This document shows, piece after piece, positions 1 through 7,435 of a DNA stretch of 11,885 nt (positions are counted from its first letter, which is position 1; every line of letters starts with the position of its first letter). This DNA is from Minthousia sp045628125 (GTDB lineage: Bacteria > Bacteroidota > Bacteroidia > Bacteroidales > Bacteroidaceae), in NCBI GenBank assembly GCA_045628125.1, contig JAZQPA010000116.1, positions 1-11,885 of the forward strand, read 5' to 3'. Under the pieces are notes generated by a model. It made no database searches and was not told the origin of the DNA. It saw only the letters and a program-made list of their open reading frames with translations. A program made the translations under genes and the position numbers.

Positions 1-2319
1 GGTGGTCTGATTCACATGGACAAGCTGCCTATCGGTGACCAGACCTTGAGCGCAAAGGAAATCATCGCTAACGAATCTCAGGAGCGTATGGGTCTGTTGA
101 TTGACGAGGCTGCCATCGAGCATGTACAGAAGATTGCCGACCGTGAGCGTGCTCCTATGTATACCGTTGGTGAGACTACCGGTGATGCCCGTTTCGCTTT
201 CGAGCAGGCTGACGGCGTTCGTCCATTCGATTTGGCTGTTGACCAGATGTTCGGTTCTTCTCCTAAGACTTATATGATTGACAAGACCGTAGAGCGCAAG
301 TACGATGTTGTCACCTATGATATTACCAAACTGGATGAGTACGTTACCCGCGTACTGCAGCTGGAGGCTGTGGCTTGTAAGGACTGGTTGACCAACAAGG
401 TGGACCGTTGCGTAAGCGGCCGCGTGGCTCGTCAGCAGTGCCAGGGTGAGTTGCAGTTGCCATTGAGCGACTGTGGTGCTGTTTCTCTGGACTACCGTGG
501 CCAGAAGGGTATCGCTACCTCTCTGGGTCATGCTCCTCAGGCAGCTTTGGCTGATCCTGCTGCAGGTTCTGTATTGTCAGTCAGCGAGGCTCTGACCAAC
601 CTGGTTTGGGCTCCTATGGCCGAGGGTATGGACAGCATTTCACTGTCAGCCAACTGGATGTGGCCTTGCCGCGCTCAGGAGGGTGAGGATGCCCGTCTGT
701 ACACCGCTGTTAAGGCATTGAGCGACTTCTGCTGCGCTCTGCAGATTAACGTTCCAACCGGTAAGGACTCTCTGTCCATGACTCAGAAGTATCCTGACGG
801 AAGCAAGATTGTTTCTCCAGGTACCGTTATCGTATCTGCCGGTGGTGAGGTTTCCGACATCCGCAAGATTGTCTCTCCTGTTATGCAGAATGTGGCTAAG
901 AGCCGCTTCTATCATATCGACTTCTCATTCGATGAGTTGAAGCTGGGTGGTTCTGCCTTTGCACAGAGCATGAACAAGGTGGGCAGCGATGTTCCTACCG
1001 TTCAGAACCCAGAATATTTCCGCGATGCGTTCATGGCTGTTCAGCAGCTGGTCAACGAGGGTCTGATCCTGGCCGGTCACGATATCAGTGCCGGTGGTCT
1101 GATCACCACCCTGTTGGAGATGTGCTTCGCTAATACCGAGGGTGGTATGGAAATCAATCTGGACAAACTTCGTGAGACCGACATGGTTAAGGCACTGTTC
1201 GCTGAGAACCCAGGTGTGGTTATCCAGGTAGCTGATAAGGATGCTGCACGCGTGAAGAAGATTCTGGACGATGCCGGTGTAGGCTATGTGAAGATTGGTG
1301 TTCCTTCTGACGAGCGTCATATCATGGTATCCAAGGATGGTTACGATTACCAGTTCGGTATCGACCACCTGCGCGATGTATGGTATTCTACCTCATACCT
1401 GCTGGACCGCAAGCAGAGCTTCAACGGTAAGGCTAAGGAGCGTTTCGAGAACTACAAGCAGCAGCCTCTGGAGTTGGCATTCGGCCCTGAGTTCACCGGT
1501 AAGCTGAGCCAGTGGGGTCTGGATCCAAACCGTCGCACTGCCAGTGGCATCAAGGCTGCAGTAATCCGTGAGAAGGGTACTAACTCTGAGCGCGAGATGG
1601 CTTACAGCTTCTGGTTGGCTGGTTTCGATGTAAAGGATGTGACCATGTCCGACCTAATTACCGGTCGCGAGACTCTGGAGGATGTAAACGTTATCGCATT
1701 CTGCGGTGGTTTCTCTAACAGCGACGTTCTGGGTAGTGCCAAGGGATGGGCCGGTGCCTTCCTGTACAACCCTAAGGCTAAGGAGGCCCTGGATAAGTTC
1801 TATGCACGCGAGGATACCCTGTCACTGGGTGTCTGCAACGGTTGCCAGCTGATGGTGGAGTTGGGCTTGCTGAACAACAACCATGCGGTTACCGATGCCA
1901 AGGCATACGCTAAGATGGCACACAACGACAGCCACAAGTTCGAGAGCAACTTCGTGAGCCTGACCATTCCTACCAACCGTAGTGTGATGTTCGGTTCACT
2001 GAGCGGATATAAGATTGGTACATGGGTAGCTCACGGCGAGGGTAAGTTTGTTTTGCCATTGCCAGAGGACGAGTACAACATCGTAGCTAAGTTCAGCTAT
2101 GACGGTTACCCAGCTAACCCTAACGGTTCAACCTACAGTACTGCTGCTATTGCCAGCAAGGACGGTCGCCACCTGGCTATCATGCCACACCCAGAGCGTA
2201 CCATCTTCCCATGGCAGTGCGGTTACTATCCAGAGAGCCGTCGCCAGAGCGATCAGGTAACCCCATGGATCGAGGCATTCGTCAATGCCCGCAAGTGGGT
2301 TGAAGCACATAAAAAATAA
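1..2319 (+). CDS. purL: Phosphoribosylformylglycinamidine synthase, large single-chain form (5' truncated by window edge)
   Basis: This is FGAM synthase, which converts FGAR, glutamine and ATP to FGAM in step 4 of cytosolic de novo purine synthesis. The reading frame is open from base 1, so the ATG at 16 is internal; about 772 residues are visible, whereas the single-chain form usually has about 1200-1300. In order I see the end of the first AIRS-type half (about 1-400), the second AIRS-like half (about 480-1400, with PTGKDSLSM near 757-783 and the GHDISAGGL motif near 1075-1100) and a C-terminal class I glutaminase domain (about 1550-2310). The glutaminase nucleophile is the Cys of GVCNGCQ (codon 1834-1836), and the His and Glu of PHPER (2188-2196) complete the triad. 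Nothing visible looks damaged. Codon use is strongly biased (GGT, CTG, AAG), as expected of a well expressed gene. The stop is TAA, 16 bp before the next gene, which may be read through from purL. Identification is secure. Confidence 0.97.
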   Translation, partial: GGLIHMDKLPIGDQTLSAKEIIANESQERMGLLIDEAAIEHVQKIADRERAPMYTVGETTGDARFAFEQADGVRPFDLAVDQMFGSSPKTYMIDKTVERKYDVVTYDITKLDEYVTRVLQLEAVACKDWLTNKVDRCVSGRVARQQCQGELQLPLSDCGAVSLDYRGQKGIATSLGHAPQAALADPAAGSVLSVSEALTNLVWAPMAEGMDSISLSANWMWPCRAQEGEDARLYTAVKALSDFCCALQINVPTGKDSLSMTQKYPDGSKIVSPGTVIVSAGGEVSDIRKIVSPVMQNVAKSRFYHIDFSFDELKLGGSAFAQSMNKVGSDVPTVQNPEYFRDAFMAVQQLVNEGLILAGHDISAGGLITTLLEMCFANTEGGMEINLDKLRETDMVKALFAENPGVVIQVADKDAARVKKILDDAGVGYVKIGVPSDERHIMVSKDGYDYQFGIDHLRDVWYSTSYLLDRKQSFNGKAKERFENYKQQPLELAFGPEFTGKLSQWGLDPNRRTASGIKAAVIREKGTNSEREMAYSFWLAGFDVKDVTMSDLITGRETLEDVNVIAFCGGFSNSDVLGSAKGWAGAFLYNPKAKEALDKFYAREDTLSLGVCNGCQLMVELGLLNNNHAVTDAKAYAKMAHNDSHKFESNFVSLTIPTNRSVMFGSLSGYKIGTWVAHGEGKFVLPLPEDEYNIVAKFSYDGYPANPNGSTYSTAAIASKDGRHLAIMPHPERTIFPWQCGYYPESRRQSDQVTPWIEAFVNARKWVEAHKK

Positions 2320-2335
2320 TCACCACCTTTGTGGA

Positions 2336-3247
2336 ATGAACATTTATTTAGACGTCTTTACTACCTTTGCTAAAATCGGAGCCTTCACCATTGGTGGAGG
2401 CTACGCTATGCTACCCCTCATCGAAGAAGAGGTGGTGAATAAGAAGAAGTGGATTGACAGCAAGGATTTCCTGGACCTGGTGGCCATTGCCCAGAGTGCT
2501 CCGGGCGTATTTGCAGTGAATATCAGCATATTCATCGGTTACCGCCTGCGTAAGACCAAGGGTTCCATTGTGGCAACACTGGGAAGCATTCTGCCGTCAT
2601 TCCTCATCATTCTGCTCATCGCCCTGTTCTTCCAGGAGTTTAAGGACAACGAATATGTGGAGCGCATCTTCAAGGGCATCCGTCCTGCCGTTGTGGCTCT
2701 GATTGCCGCTCCTACCTTCCGTCTGGCCAAGAGTGCCAAGATCAACAAGAACACCTTCTGGATTCCAGTGGTGAGCGCCCTGCTGATCTGGCAGTTGGGT
2801 GTCTCTCCTATTTATATTATCATCGCTGCCGGTATTGGCGGCTATGTCTATGGCCGTTTCTACTCCGGTCAGGACGAGGAGGGTCGCGTGAAGACTCCTG
2901 AGGAGAAAGCACGCGAGAAGGCACTGGCCGAGGCCAAGAAAGAGGCTAAGCGTAAGGAGAAGGAATACAGAAAACTGCAGGAGAAACTGGAGAAGTCACG
3001 CAAGGAGCAGGAAGAGGCTCAGCGTAAGGCTGAGGCGGCCAAGCGCAAGGAGGCCGAAGCACTCCAGAAACTGCCATTCGCTCAGGAAGAGGCCAAGAAG
3101 GCCAGGGAGGAGGCCCTGCGACGCAAGGAAGAGGAACGACGCCTGCGTGTGGAGGAACCGGGACTGTTTGACGTGCTGGATCCCCGTAAGGTGACCGAGG
3201 ATAATGACCCTAATAATGATTATGATGACGAGGATGACGACCTCTAA
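2336..3247 (+). CDS. Chromate transporter family (CHR) half-size protein with long charged C-terminal tail
   Basis: This is a 303-residue inner-membrane protein. Residues 1-175 are a single CHR domain (PF02417 type): the glycine-rich motif FTIGGGYAMLPL at 17-28, the SAPG motif at 54-57, and hydrophobic helices near 77-100, 115-127, 141-154 and 157-173. After the membrane domain comes a tail not typical of the family: about 90 residues rich in Lys, Glu, Arg and Ala (about 187-275), probably a long helix or coiled coil, then a very acidic end (DDEDDDL). The frame is open further upstream with a Met at 2285 inside purL, but I chose 2336 because MNIYLDVFTTFAKIGAF matches the normal CHR start. The next CHR half follows after 12 bp. 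Short CHR proteins are known to work as pairs, as in Bacillus subtilis. The true substrate here could be chromate, sulfate or another anion; it cannot be read from sequence. Confidence 0.88.
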   Translation: MNIYLDVFTTFAKIGAFTIGGGYAMLPLIEEEVVNKKKWIDSKDFLDLVAIAQSAPGVFAVNISIFIGYRLRKTKGSIVATLGSILPSFLIILLIALFFQEFKDNEYVERIFKGIRPAVVALIAAPTFRLAKSAKINKNTFWIPVVSALLIWQLGVSPIYIIIAAGIGGYVYGRFYSGQDEEGRVKTPEEKAREKALAEAKKEAKRKEKEYRKLQEKLEKSRKEQEEAQRKAEAAKRKEAEALQKLPFAQEEAKKAREEALRRKEEERRLRVEEPGLFDVLDPRKVTEDNDPNNDYDDEDDDL

Positions 3248-3259
3248 ACAACTGAGCCT

Positions 3260-3856
3260 ATGATTTTATTGTATTTACGTCTGTTTTTTGCCTTCTTCCA
3301 GATCGGCCTGTTCGGTTTTGGAGGCGGATACGCCATGCTAAGTATGATTCAGGGCGAGGTGGTCACTCATAATCACTGGATGAACAGTAGCGAGTTTACA
3401 GACATCGTGGCTGTCAGCCAGATGACTCCGGGTCCTATCGGCATCAACTCAGCCACTTACTGTGGCTACACGGCTGCAGCCAATGAGGCTATGGCCCAGA
3501 ATCTGGGTAATCCTCATGTATGGGGCATTCTGGGCAGTTGCATGGCCACCTTTGCTGTGGTATTGCCGTCCCTGATCCTGATGCTGATTGTGTGCCGTTT
3601 CCTGATGCGTTACAGCAAGCACCCTGCGGTAGAATTCGTATTCAGCGGTCTGCGTCCCGCTGTGGTAGGTCTGCTGGCAGCTGCAGCCCTTTGCCTGATG
3701 AACGCCGAGAACTTCTCCTCTCCCAGCCAGAACCTGTGGCAGTTCTGCATCAGTATTTTCCTGTTCCTGGCTGCTTTTATAGGAACCCGGAAGTTCAAGG
3801 TTAATCCGATATTAATGATTTGTCTCTGCGGACTTGCAGGATTTTTATTACTATAA
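3260..3856 (+). CDS. Chromate transporter family (CHR) half-size protein, second of a tandem pair
   Basis: This 198-residue membrane protein is a single CHR domain of the usual short length. It has the FGFGGGYAMLSM motif at residues 18-29 and the family's TPGP motif at 56-59. Hydrophobic segments follow near 88-112, 128-147, 161-176 and 182-198. Its N-terminal half resembles the preceding gene (GGGYAML, then an acidic or polar stretch and W), as expected of paired halves from a duplication. The start at 3260 lies 12 bp after the upstream stop, so the two are almost surely co-transcribed and co-translated and probably form one heteromeric transporter. Transcription ends at the hairpin starting 4 bp after its stop. 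Unlike its partner it has no tail and ends inside the last membrane helix. Family assignment is firm; the transported ion is not established. Confidence 0.9.
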   Translation: MILLYLRLFFAFFQIGLFGFGGGYAMLSMIQGEVVTHNHWMNSSEFTDIVAVSQMTPGPIGINSATYCGYTAAANEAMAQNLGNPHVWGILGSCMATFAVVLPSLILMLIVCRFLMRYSKHPAVEFVFSGLRPAVVGLLAAAALCLMNAENFSSPSQNLWQFCISIFLFLAAFIGTRKFKVNPILMICLCGLAGFLLL

Positions 3857-3860
3857 AATA

Positions 3861-3892
3861 AAAAAAAGGAGTTCTTTCGAACTCCTTTTTTT
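3861..3892. terminator. Bidirectional intrinsic terminator between convergent genes
   Basis: Perfect 14-bp arms (3861-3874 and 3879-3892) enclose a TTTC loop. Each arm is seven A/T pairs outside a GGAGTTC/GAACTCC core, so the hairpin is followed by a T-run on either strand. It starts 4 bp after the stop of the second CHR gene and ends 5 bp before the stop of the convergent glycosidase gene, so it can serve both. Confidence 0.9.
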
Positions 3893-3897
3893 ATGTC

Positions 3898-5385
3898 TTA
3901 CAACTTCACTTTCTTCTTTACCGGAAGCGACTCGTTGCTCAATCTGTCCAGTGCAGTCACTACATATACATACTTGGTACGTCCGCCGCTGTATGGCAGG
4001 TTGTAATAAGTATTAGGAGTGATGGCCATGATGTGTGAAGGATCCTCCAGATCGATAGGCTCACCCTTCAGGAAGCGGTACACCACATACTTGGTGGCAC
4101 GGTCCATCTCGGTGCGTGCCGATGGCTCCTGCCAGAACAGGGTCGGTCCATCAGAGGTAAAGGCCACCTTAGCCTTTCTGACCTTCAATGGTGGGCGGTT
4201 GTCGATGAATGGCATCAGTGGCTGCAGAGCAGGAGTACTGTGGTATACCTGCTTCAGCATGGTACCATAGTTGCCTGAGTTCTCCACCACACTGGCTGCT
4301 GGCCACTGGCAGGAACCCTGGATATTAGGCAACATGCGCTGCAGCATATACTTGCGGGCCATCTGGTTCATATTCGGATTCTCCAGATCGGCAGCCTTAA
4401 CGGTGCGCTCTACATCCTGACCGATGAACAATGGGCGTCCGCCGGCATTGGCACTCCACCAGCGAATCAGGGTATCGTAATCGGCAGCCTTATGACCGAT
4501 TTCCCAGTAAATCTGTGGGATATTGTAATCCACCCAACCCTCCTGAATCCATTTCAGGATGTCGGCATACAGGTCGTCATAGTTCTGGGTACCGTTGGTG
4601 TTACTTCCGTTAGGGTCGCTCTTCTGGTTGCGGTAGATACCGAAAGGCGATACACCGAACTTCACCCAAGGCTTGGTCTTCACCACCACCTCGTGAATCT
4701 CTTTAATAAGGTGGTTCACGTTATCGCGTCGCCAGTCTTCAATAGTGCCGAAACCGCGAGGATTAGCCACATAAGTATCCATATCCGGCAGTTTCTTGCC
4801 TGCCACAGGATAAGGATAGAAATAGTCGTCGATATGAATACCGTCCACGTCATAGCGGGTCATGATATCCTTGATGATCTCACAGAAATACTGGCGGTTG
4901 ACAGGCTGTCCCGGATCAAACAGAATCATGTCGTCATACCAGAAGAAACGCTCAGGATGCTGCTGGTATGCATGGTTCAGCGCCAGTTCACGGGTACCCT
5001 TGGTCTTGGCACGGTAAGGGTTCAGCCATGCATGCAGCTCCATGCCGCGCTTATGGCATTCGTTGATCATCCACTGCAGAGGGTCCCAGTAAGGCTGGGG
5101 TGCCTTTCCCTGTACACCGGTCAGGAAACGGCTCCAAGGCTCGAATCTGGAAGCATACAGCGCATCGCCTTCAGGACGTACCTGAAACATGATGGCATTG
5201 ATGCCGCAACGCTGCAGTTCGTCCAACTGCTGGGTAAGGGTTGCCTGCATCTTAGCAGTTCCCATACCCTGGAACTGACCGTTAACACACTGAATCCAAG
5301 CACCTCGGAACTCGCGCTTGGGCTGGGCCTGTGCACACAAGCCCATCATTAGGCTCAAGGCCAATAAAATAGTACGAAATTTCAT
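3898..5385 (-). CDS. Secreted GHL10/DUF187 (DigH-like) family glycoside hydrolase
   Basis: This 495-residue exported protein starts at 5385, where MKFRTILLALSLMMGLCAQA forms a typical signal peptide with likely cleavage after Ala20 (AQA/QPK). A longer start 11 codons upstream would place charged residues before the signal and is unlikely. There is no lipobox, so it is probably periplasmic. Residues 25 to about 330 match the glycosyl-hydrolase-like GHL10 domain (PF02638): REFRGAWIQ at 25-32, INAIMFQVRPEGDALY at 62-77, ELHAWLNPYRA at 116-126, VDGIHIDDYFYPYP at 180-193 and VSPFGIYRN at 245-253. Residues about 400-495 look like a fibronectin-III-like beta domain. The characterised E. coli relative DigH (YddW) cleaves peptidoglycan glycan strands that have lost their peptides, so a cell-wall role is the best inference; action on another glycan is possible. 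It is a single-gene transcript, convergent with the CHR pair and divergent from ilvE. Confidence 0.88.
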   Translation of the reverse strand: MKFRTILLALSLMMGLCAQAQPKREFRGAWIQCVNGQFQGMGTAKMQATLTQQLDELQRCGINAIMFQVRPEGDALYASRFEPWSRFLTGVQGKAPQPYWDPLQWMINECHKRGMELHAWLNPYRAKTKGTRELALNHAYQQHPERFFWYDDMILFDPGQPVNRQYFCEIIKDIMTRYDVDGIHIDDYFYPYPVAGKKLPDMDTYVANPRGFGTIEDWRRDNVNHLIKEIHEVVVKTKPWVKFGVSPFGIYRNQKSDPNGSNTNGTQNYDDLYADILKWIQEGWVDYNIPQIYWEIGHKAADYDTLIRWWSANAGGRPLFIGQDVERTVKAADLENPNMNQMARKYMLQRMLPNIQGSCQWPAASVVENSGNYGTMLKQVYHSTPALQPLMPFIDNRPPLKVRKAKVAFTSDGPTLFWQEPSARTEMDRATKYVVYRFLKGEPIDLEDPSHIMAITPNTYYNLPYSGGRTKYVYVVTALDRLSNESLPVKKKVKL

Positions 5386-5407
5386 TACGAGTCTGTGTTT
5401 TATGCTA

Positions 5408-5415
5408 CAAAGATA
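5408..5415 (-). promoter_or_regulatory. Bacteroidetes -7 promoter box for the GHL10 gene
   Basis: Read on the minus strand this is TATCTTTG, a full match to the Bacteroidetes -7 consensus TAnnTTTG. It lies 22 bp before the start codon at 5385, giving a short leader. I see no clear TTTG -33 box at the usual 19-21 bp spacing. Confidence 0.5.
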
Positions 5416-5481
5416 CATAATTTAAACAAGTTATCGACCGTATTTTTGTACAAATTGTGGAGGCATGTGAAATATTTGTTT

Positions 5482-5489
5482 TAAATTTG
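5482..5489 (+). promoter_or_regulatory. Bacteroidetes -7 promoter box for ilvE
   Basis: TAAATTTG fits TAnnTTTG and is followed by CAG; it lies 36 bp before the ilvE ATG. A weak -33 candidate (ATTG, 5454-5457) sits upstream at a spacing a little longer than usual. A second, poorer box (AATATTTG, 5471-5478) has TTTG at 5445-5448 with a 22-bp gap. The leader between box and ATG is very A/T rich, with no Shine-Dalgarno sequence, as is normal in this phylum. Confidence 0.45.
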
Positions 5490-5525
5490 CAGTCCAAAAC
5501 ATTAAAAATAAATATATAGTATAAT

Positions 5526-6548
5526 ATGGAAGAGATGGATTGGTCAAATCTGGGGTTCGGCTACAGAAGAACCGATTATAATGTACGTTGCTACTACCGC
5601 AACGGAAAGTGGGGAGAGATTGAAGTTTGTTCTGAGGAAACTATTCCACTGCACATGGCTGCAGTGTGTCTGCACTATGGCCAGGAGGCTTTCGAAGGCT
5701 TGAAAGCATACCGTTGTCCGGACGGAAAGGTTCGTATTTTCCGTGCTGACGAGAATGCTGCGCGCCTGCAGAGCACTTGCCGCGGCATTCTGATGCCTGA
5801 GGTATCAACCGAGATGTTCATCGAGATGGTTGAGAAGGTGGTTCGCCTGAACGAGCGTTTCATTCCACCTTATGAGAGTGGTGCTACCCTGTACATTCGT
5901 CCATTGCTGATCGGAACCTCTGCACAGGTGGGTGTTCACCCATCAGATGAGTATCTGTTCGTTATCTTTGTATCTCCGGTAGGTCCTTACTTCAAGGGCG
6001 GCTTTGCTACCAATCCATACGTAATCATTCGTGATCACGACCGTTCGGCTCCTCTGGGTACCGGTATCTATAAGGTGGGTGGCAACTATGCAGCCAGTCT
6101 GTTGGCCAACAAGAAGGCTCACGACCTGGGCTACAGCTGCGAGTTCTATCTGGATGCCAAGGAGAAGAAGTACATCGACGAGTGCGGTGCAGCTAACTTC
6201 TTCGGTATCAAGAACAACACCTATGTTACTCCTCTCAGCACCTCTATCCTGCCAAGTGTCACCAACAAGAGTCTGATGCAGTTGGCCGAGGATCTGGGCA
6301 TGAAGGTGGAGCGCCGTCCTATTCCTGAGGAAGAGCTGGCTACATTCGAGGAGGCAGGTGCATGCGGTACCGCTGCTGTCATCAGCCCTATCGAGCGCAT
6401 CGACGACCTGGATACCGGTGTCAGCTATGTGATTGCCAAGGACGGCAAGCCAGGCCCAACCTGCGAGAAGCTGTTCAAGAAGCTGACCAACATCCAGTAC
6501 GGTATTGATCCGGATATCCACGGATGGACAAGAATTGTGATTGATTGA
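5526..6548 (+). CDS. ilvE: Branched-chain amino acid aminotransferase (class IV, PLP)
   Basis: This 340-residue cytosolic PLP enzyme performs the last step of valine, leucine and isoleucine synthesis, and the first step of their breakdown, by transamination with glutamate/2-oxoglutarate. The length fits the longer BCAT type (mitochondrial/Mycobacterium-like) better than the ~309-residue E. coli IlvE. Motifs in order: LHYGQEAFEGLKAYR at 49-63, YIRPLLIG at 123-130, VGPYFKGGF at 152-160, GTGIYKVGGNYAASL at 178-192 with the Schiff-base lysine at K183, YIDECGAANFF at 216-226 with the conserved Glu219, and CGTAAVISPI at 280-289. The start at 5526 gives the normal N-terminus. A promoter-like box lies 36 bp upstream. 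The stop codon sits inside a 10-bp inverted repeat (6540-6562), and trmB begins 54 bp further on, so the three plus-strand genes may be co-transcribed. Confidence 0.95.
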   Translation: MEEMDWSNLGFGYRRTDYNVRCYYRNGKWGEIEVCSEETIPLHMAAVCLHYGQEAFEGLKAYRCPDGKVRIFRADENAARLQSTCRGILMPEVSTEMFIEMVEKVVRLNERFIPPYESGATLYIRPLLIGTSAQVGVHPSDEYLFVIFVSPVGPYFKGGFATNPYVIIRDHDRSAPLGTGIYKVGGNYAASLLANKKAHDLGYSCEFYLDAKEKKYIDECGAANFFGIKNNTYVTPLSTSILPSVTNKSLMQLAEDLGMKVERRPIPEEELATFEEAGACGTAAVISPIERIDDLDTGVSYVIAKDGKPGPTCEKLFKKLTNIQYGIDPDIHGWTRIVID

Positions 6549-6562
6549 CGATGTCAATCAAT
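6540..6562. repeat. 10-bp perfect inverted repeat over the ilvE stop codon
   Basis: ATTGATTGAC (6540-6549) and GTCAATCAAT (6553-6562) are separated by GAT. The ilvE TGA (6546-6548) lies in the left arm. There is no T-run after it, so it is not a standard terminator. It runs directly into the heptamer array and shares the TTGAC/GTCAA word with it, which suggests it is part of the same repeat element. Confidence 0.7.
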
Positions 6563-6594
6563 AATTGACAATTGATAATTGACAATTGACAATT
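6563..6594 (+). repeat. Heptamer array upstream of trmB (left copy, AATTGAC orientation)
   Basis: Four tandem 7-mers, AATTGAC, AATTGAT, AATTGAC and AATTGAC, are followed by a terminal AATT, 32 bp in all. The array ends 8 bp before the trmB start codon. A near-identical array in reverse orientation lies at 7436-7467. It could be a spacer element, a mobile repeat remnant, or a leader structure; the function is unknown. Confidence 0.85.
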
Positions 6595-6602
6595 ATTAAT
6601 TC

Positions 6603-7382
6603 ATGGGAAAAAACAAATTATCAAAATTCGCAGATATGGCAGGGTACTCGCACGTGTTCGAGTACCCTTACCATGCTATGGAGCAGGTGCCTTTCGAGAT
6701 GAAGGGTCATTGGGGCGAGCAGTTCTTCCACAATGACAATCCTATCGTCCTGGAGCTGGGCTGCGGCCGTGGCGAATATACCGTGGGACTGGCACGCCTG
6801 TTCCCCGACAAGAATTTCATTGGTGTGGACATCAAGGGTGCACGTATGTGGAGCGGTGCCACCGAGGCCCTGAACGAGGGACTGAAGAACGTGGCTTTCC
6901 TGCGCACCAACATCGAGCTGATAGACCGTTTCTTCAGCACCGATGAGGTGAGTGAGATCTGGCTCACATTCAGTGACCCTCAGATGAAGAAGGCGACCAA
7001 GCGACTCACCAGTACCTATTTCATGGAGCGCTACCGCCGCTTCCTGGTGGATGGCGGTCTGATTCATCTGAAGACTGACTCCAACTTTCTGTTCACCTAC
7101 ACCCGTTACATGGTGGAGGGCAACAGTCTGCCTATGCAGTTCTGTACCGAGGACCTGTACCACAGCACCCTGGCAGAACATCCTGACACTCAGGAGGCGC
7201 GTATCCTGAGCATTCAGACTTACTACGAGCAGCAGTGGATGGCCCGTGGCCTGAATATCCGCTATATGCGCTTTGAGCTGCCCCGCACGGCTCCATTGAC
7301 CGAGCCGGATGTGGAGATTGAATTGGACGAATACCGCAGCTACGGCCGCAGCAAGCGCAGCGAACTGACTGTAGGAAAATAA
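6603..7382 (+). CDS. trmB: tRNA (guanine-N7-)-methyltransferase
   Basis: This 259-residue SAM-dependent enzyme should methylate G46 in the variable loop of tRNAs to m7G. The Rossmann-fold SAM site is clear: VLELGCGRGEYTVGLA at residues 49-64, then FIGVDIKGARMW at 72-83 (with the acidic residue at the end of strand 2), and RTNIELI at 101-107. The catalytic region reads LTFSDPQMKKATKRLTS at 121-137, followed by LIHLKTDSNFLF at 153-164 and TYYEQQWMARG at 206-216. The usual DPWPKKRH version of the catalytic motif is replaced by DPQMKKATKR; from memory this is the Bacteroidetes form, so I do not read it as inactivation. The ATG at 6603 gives a normal length and no Shine-Dalgarno sequence precedes it. 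The gene is flanked on both sides by inverted copies of a heptamer array. Context says nothing further about function. Confidence 0.93.
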   Translation: MGKNKLSKFADMAGYSHVFEYPYHAMEQVPFEMKGHWGEQFFHNDNPIVLELGCGRGEYTVGLARLFPDKNFIGVDIKGARMWSGATEALNEGLKNVAFLRTNIELIDRFFSTDEVSEIWLTFSDPQMKKATKRLTSTYFMERYRRFLVDGGLIHLKTDSNFLFTYTRYMVEGNSLPMQFCTEDLYHSTLAEHPDTQEARILSIQTYYEQQWMARGLNIRYMRFELPRTAPLTEPDVEIELDEYRSYGRSKRSELTVGK

Positions 7383-7394
7383 GAATATCAATCC

Positions 7395-7432
7395 GCTCTA
7401 ATCTTTGATTCGCTTGCGTATCAAAGAGGAGC
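7395..7432. repeat. Hairpin after trmB
   Basis: TCTTTGAT (7402-7409) pairs with ATCAAAGA (7420-7427) around a 10-base loop. Outside it GCTC (7395-7398) pairs with GAGC (7429-7432) across small bulges. It begins 12 bp after the trmB stop and leads straight into the second heptamer array. It has no T-run and so is a poor intrinsic terminator. The AATCTTTG inside it is one base off a -7 promoter box and might serve mrp, but this is weak. Confidence 0.6.
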
Positions 7433-7435
7433 AAG

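Noticed and set aside
2324..2331. CACCTTTG as a promoter box for the first CHR gene
   Set aside because: One mismatch to TAnnTTTG and only 4 bp from the ATG, so transcription would begin at or inside the start codon.
2285..2335. Upstream in-frame Met for the first CHR gene, overlapping purL
   Set aside because: The extra 17 residues are polar and His/Lys-rich and precede the conserved CHR N-terminus; the ATG at 2336 gives the normal start.
4492..5352. Long open frame (286 codons) on the plus strand inside the glycosidase gene
   Set aside because: It is antisense to a gene with clear family motifs, and its product has no recognisable motif and a composition typical of reverse-complement coding sequence.
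6563..6594. Heptamer array as a CRISPR or origin iteron set
   Set aside because: Units are 7 bp without spacers, so it is not CRISPR; only four units and no replication gene or DnaA-box cluster nearby, so iterons are unlikely.
6621..7391. 256-codon minus-strand frame over trmB
   Set aside because: Antisense to trmB, which has all its SAM-binding motifs; no independent start signals or motifs.
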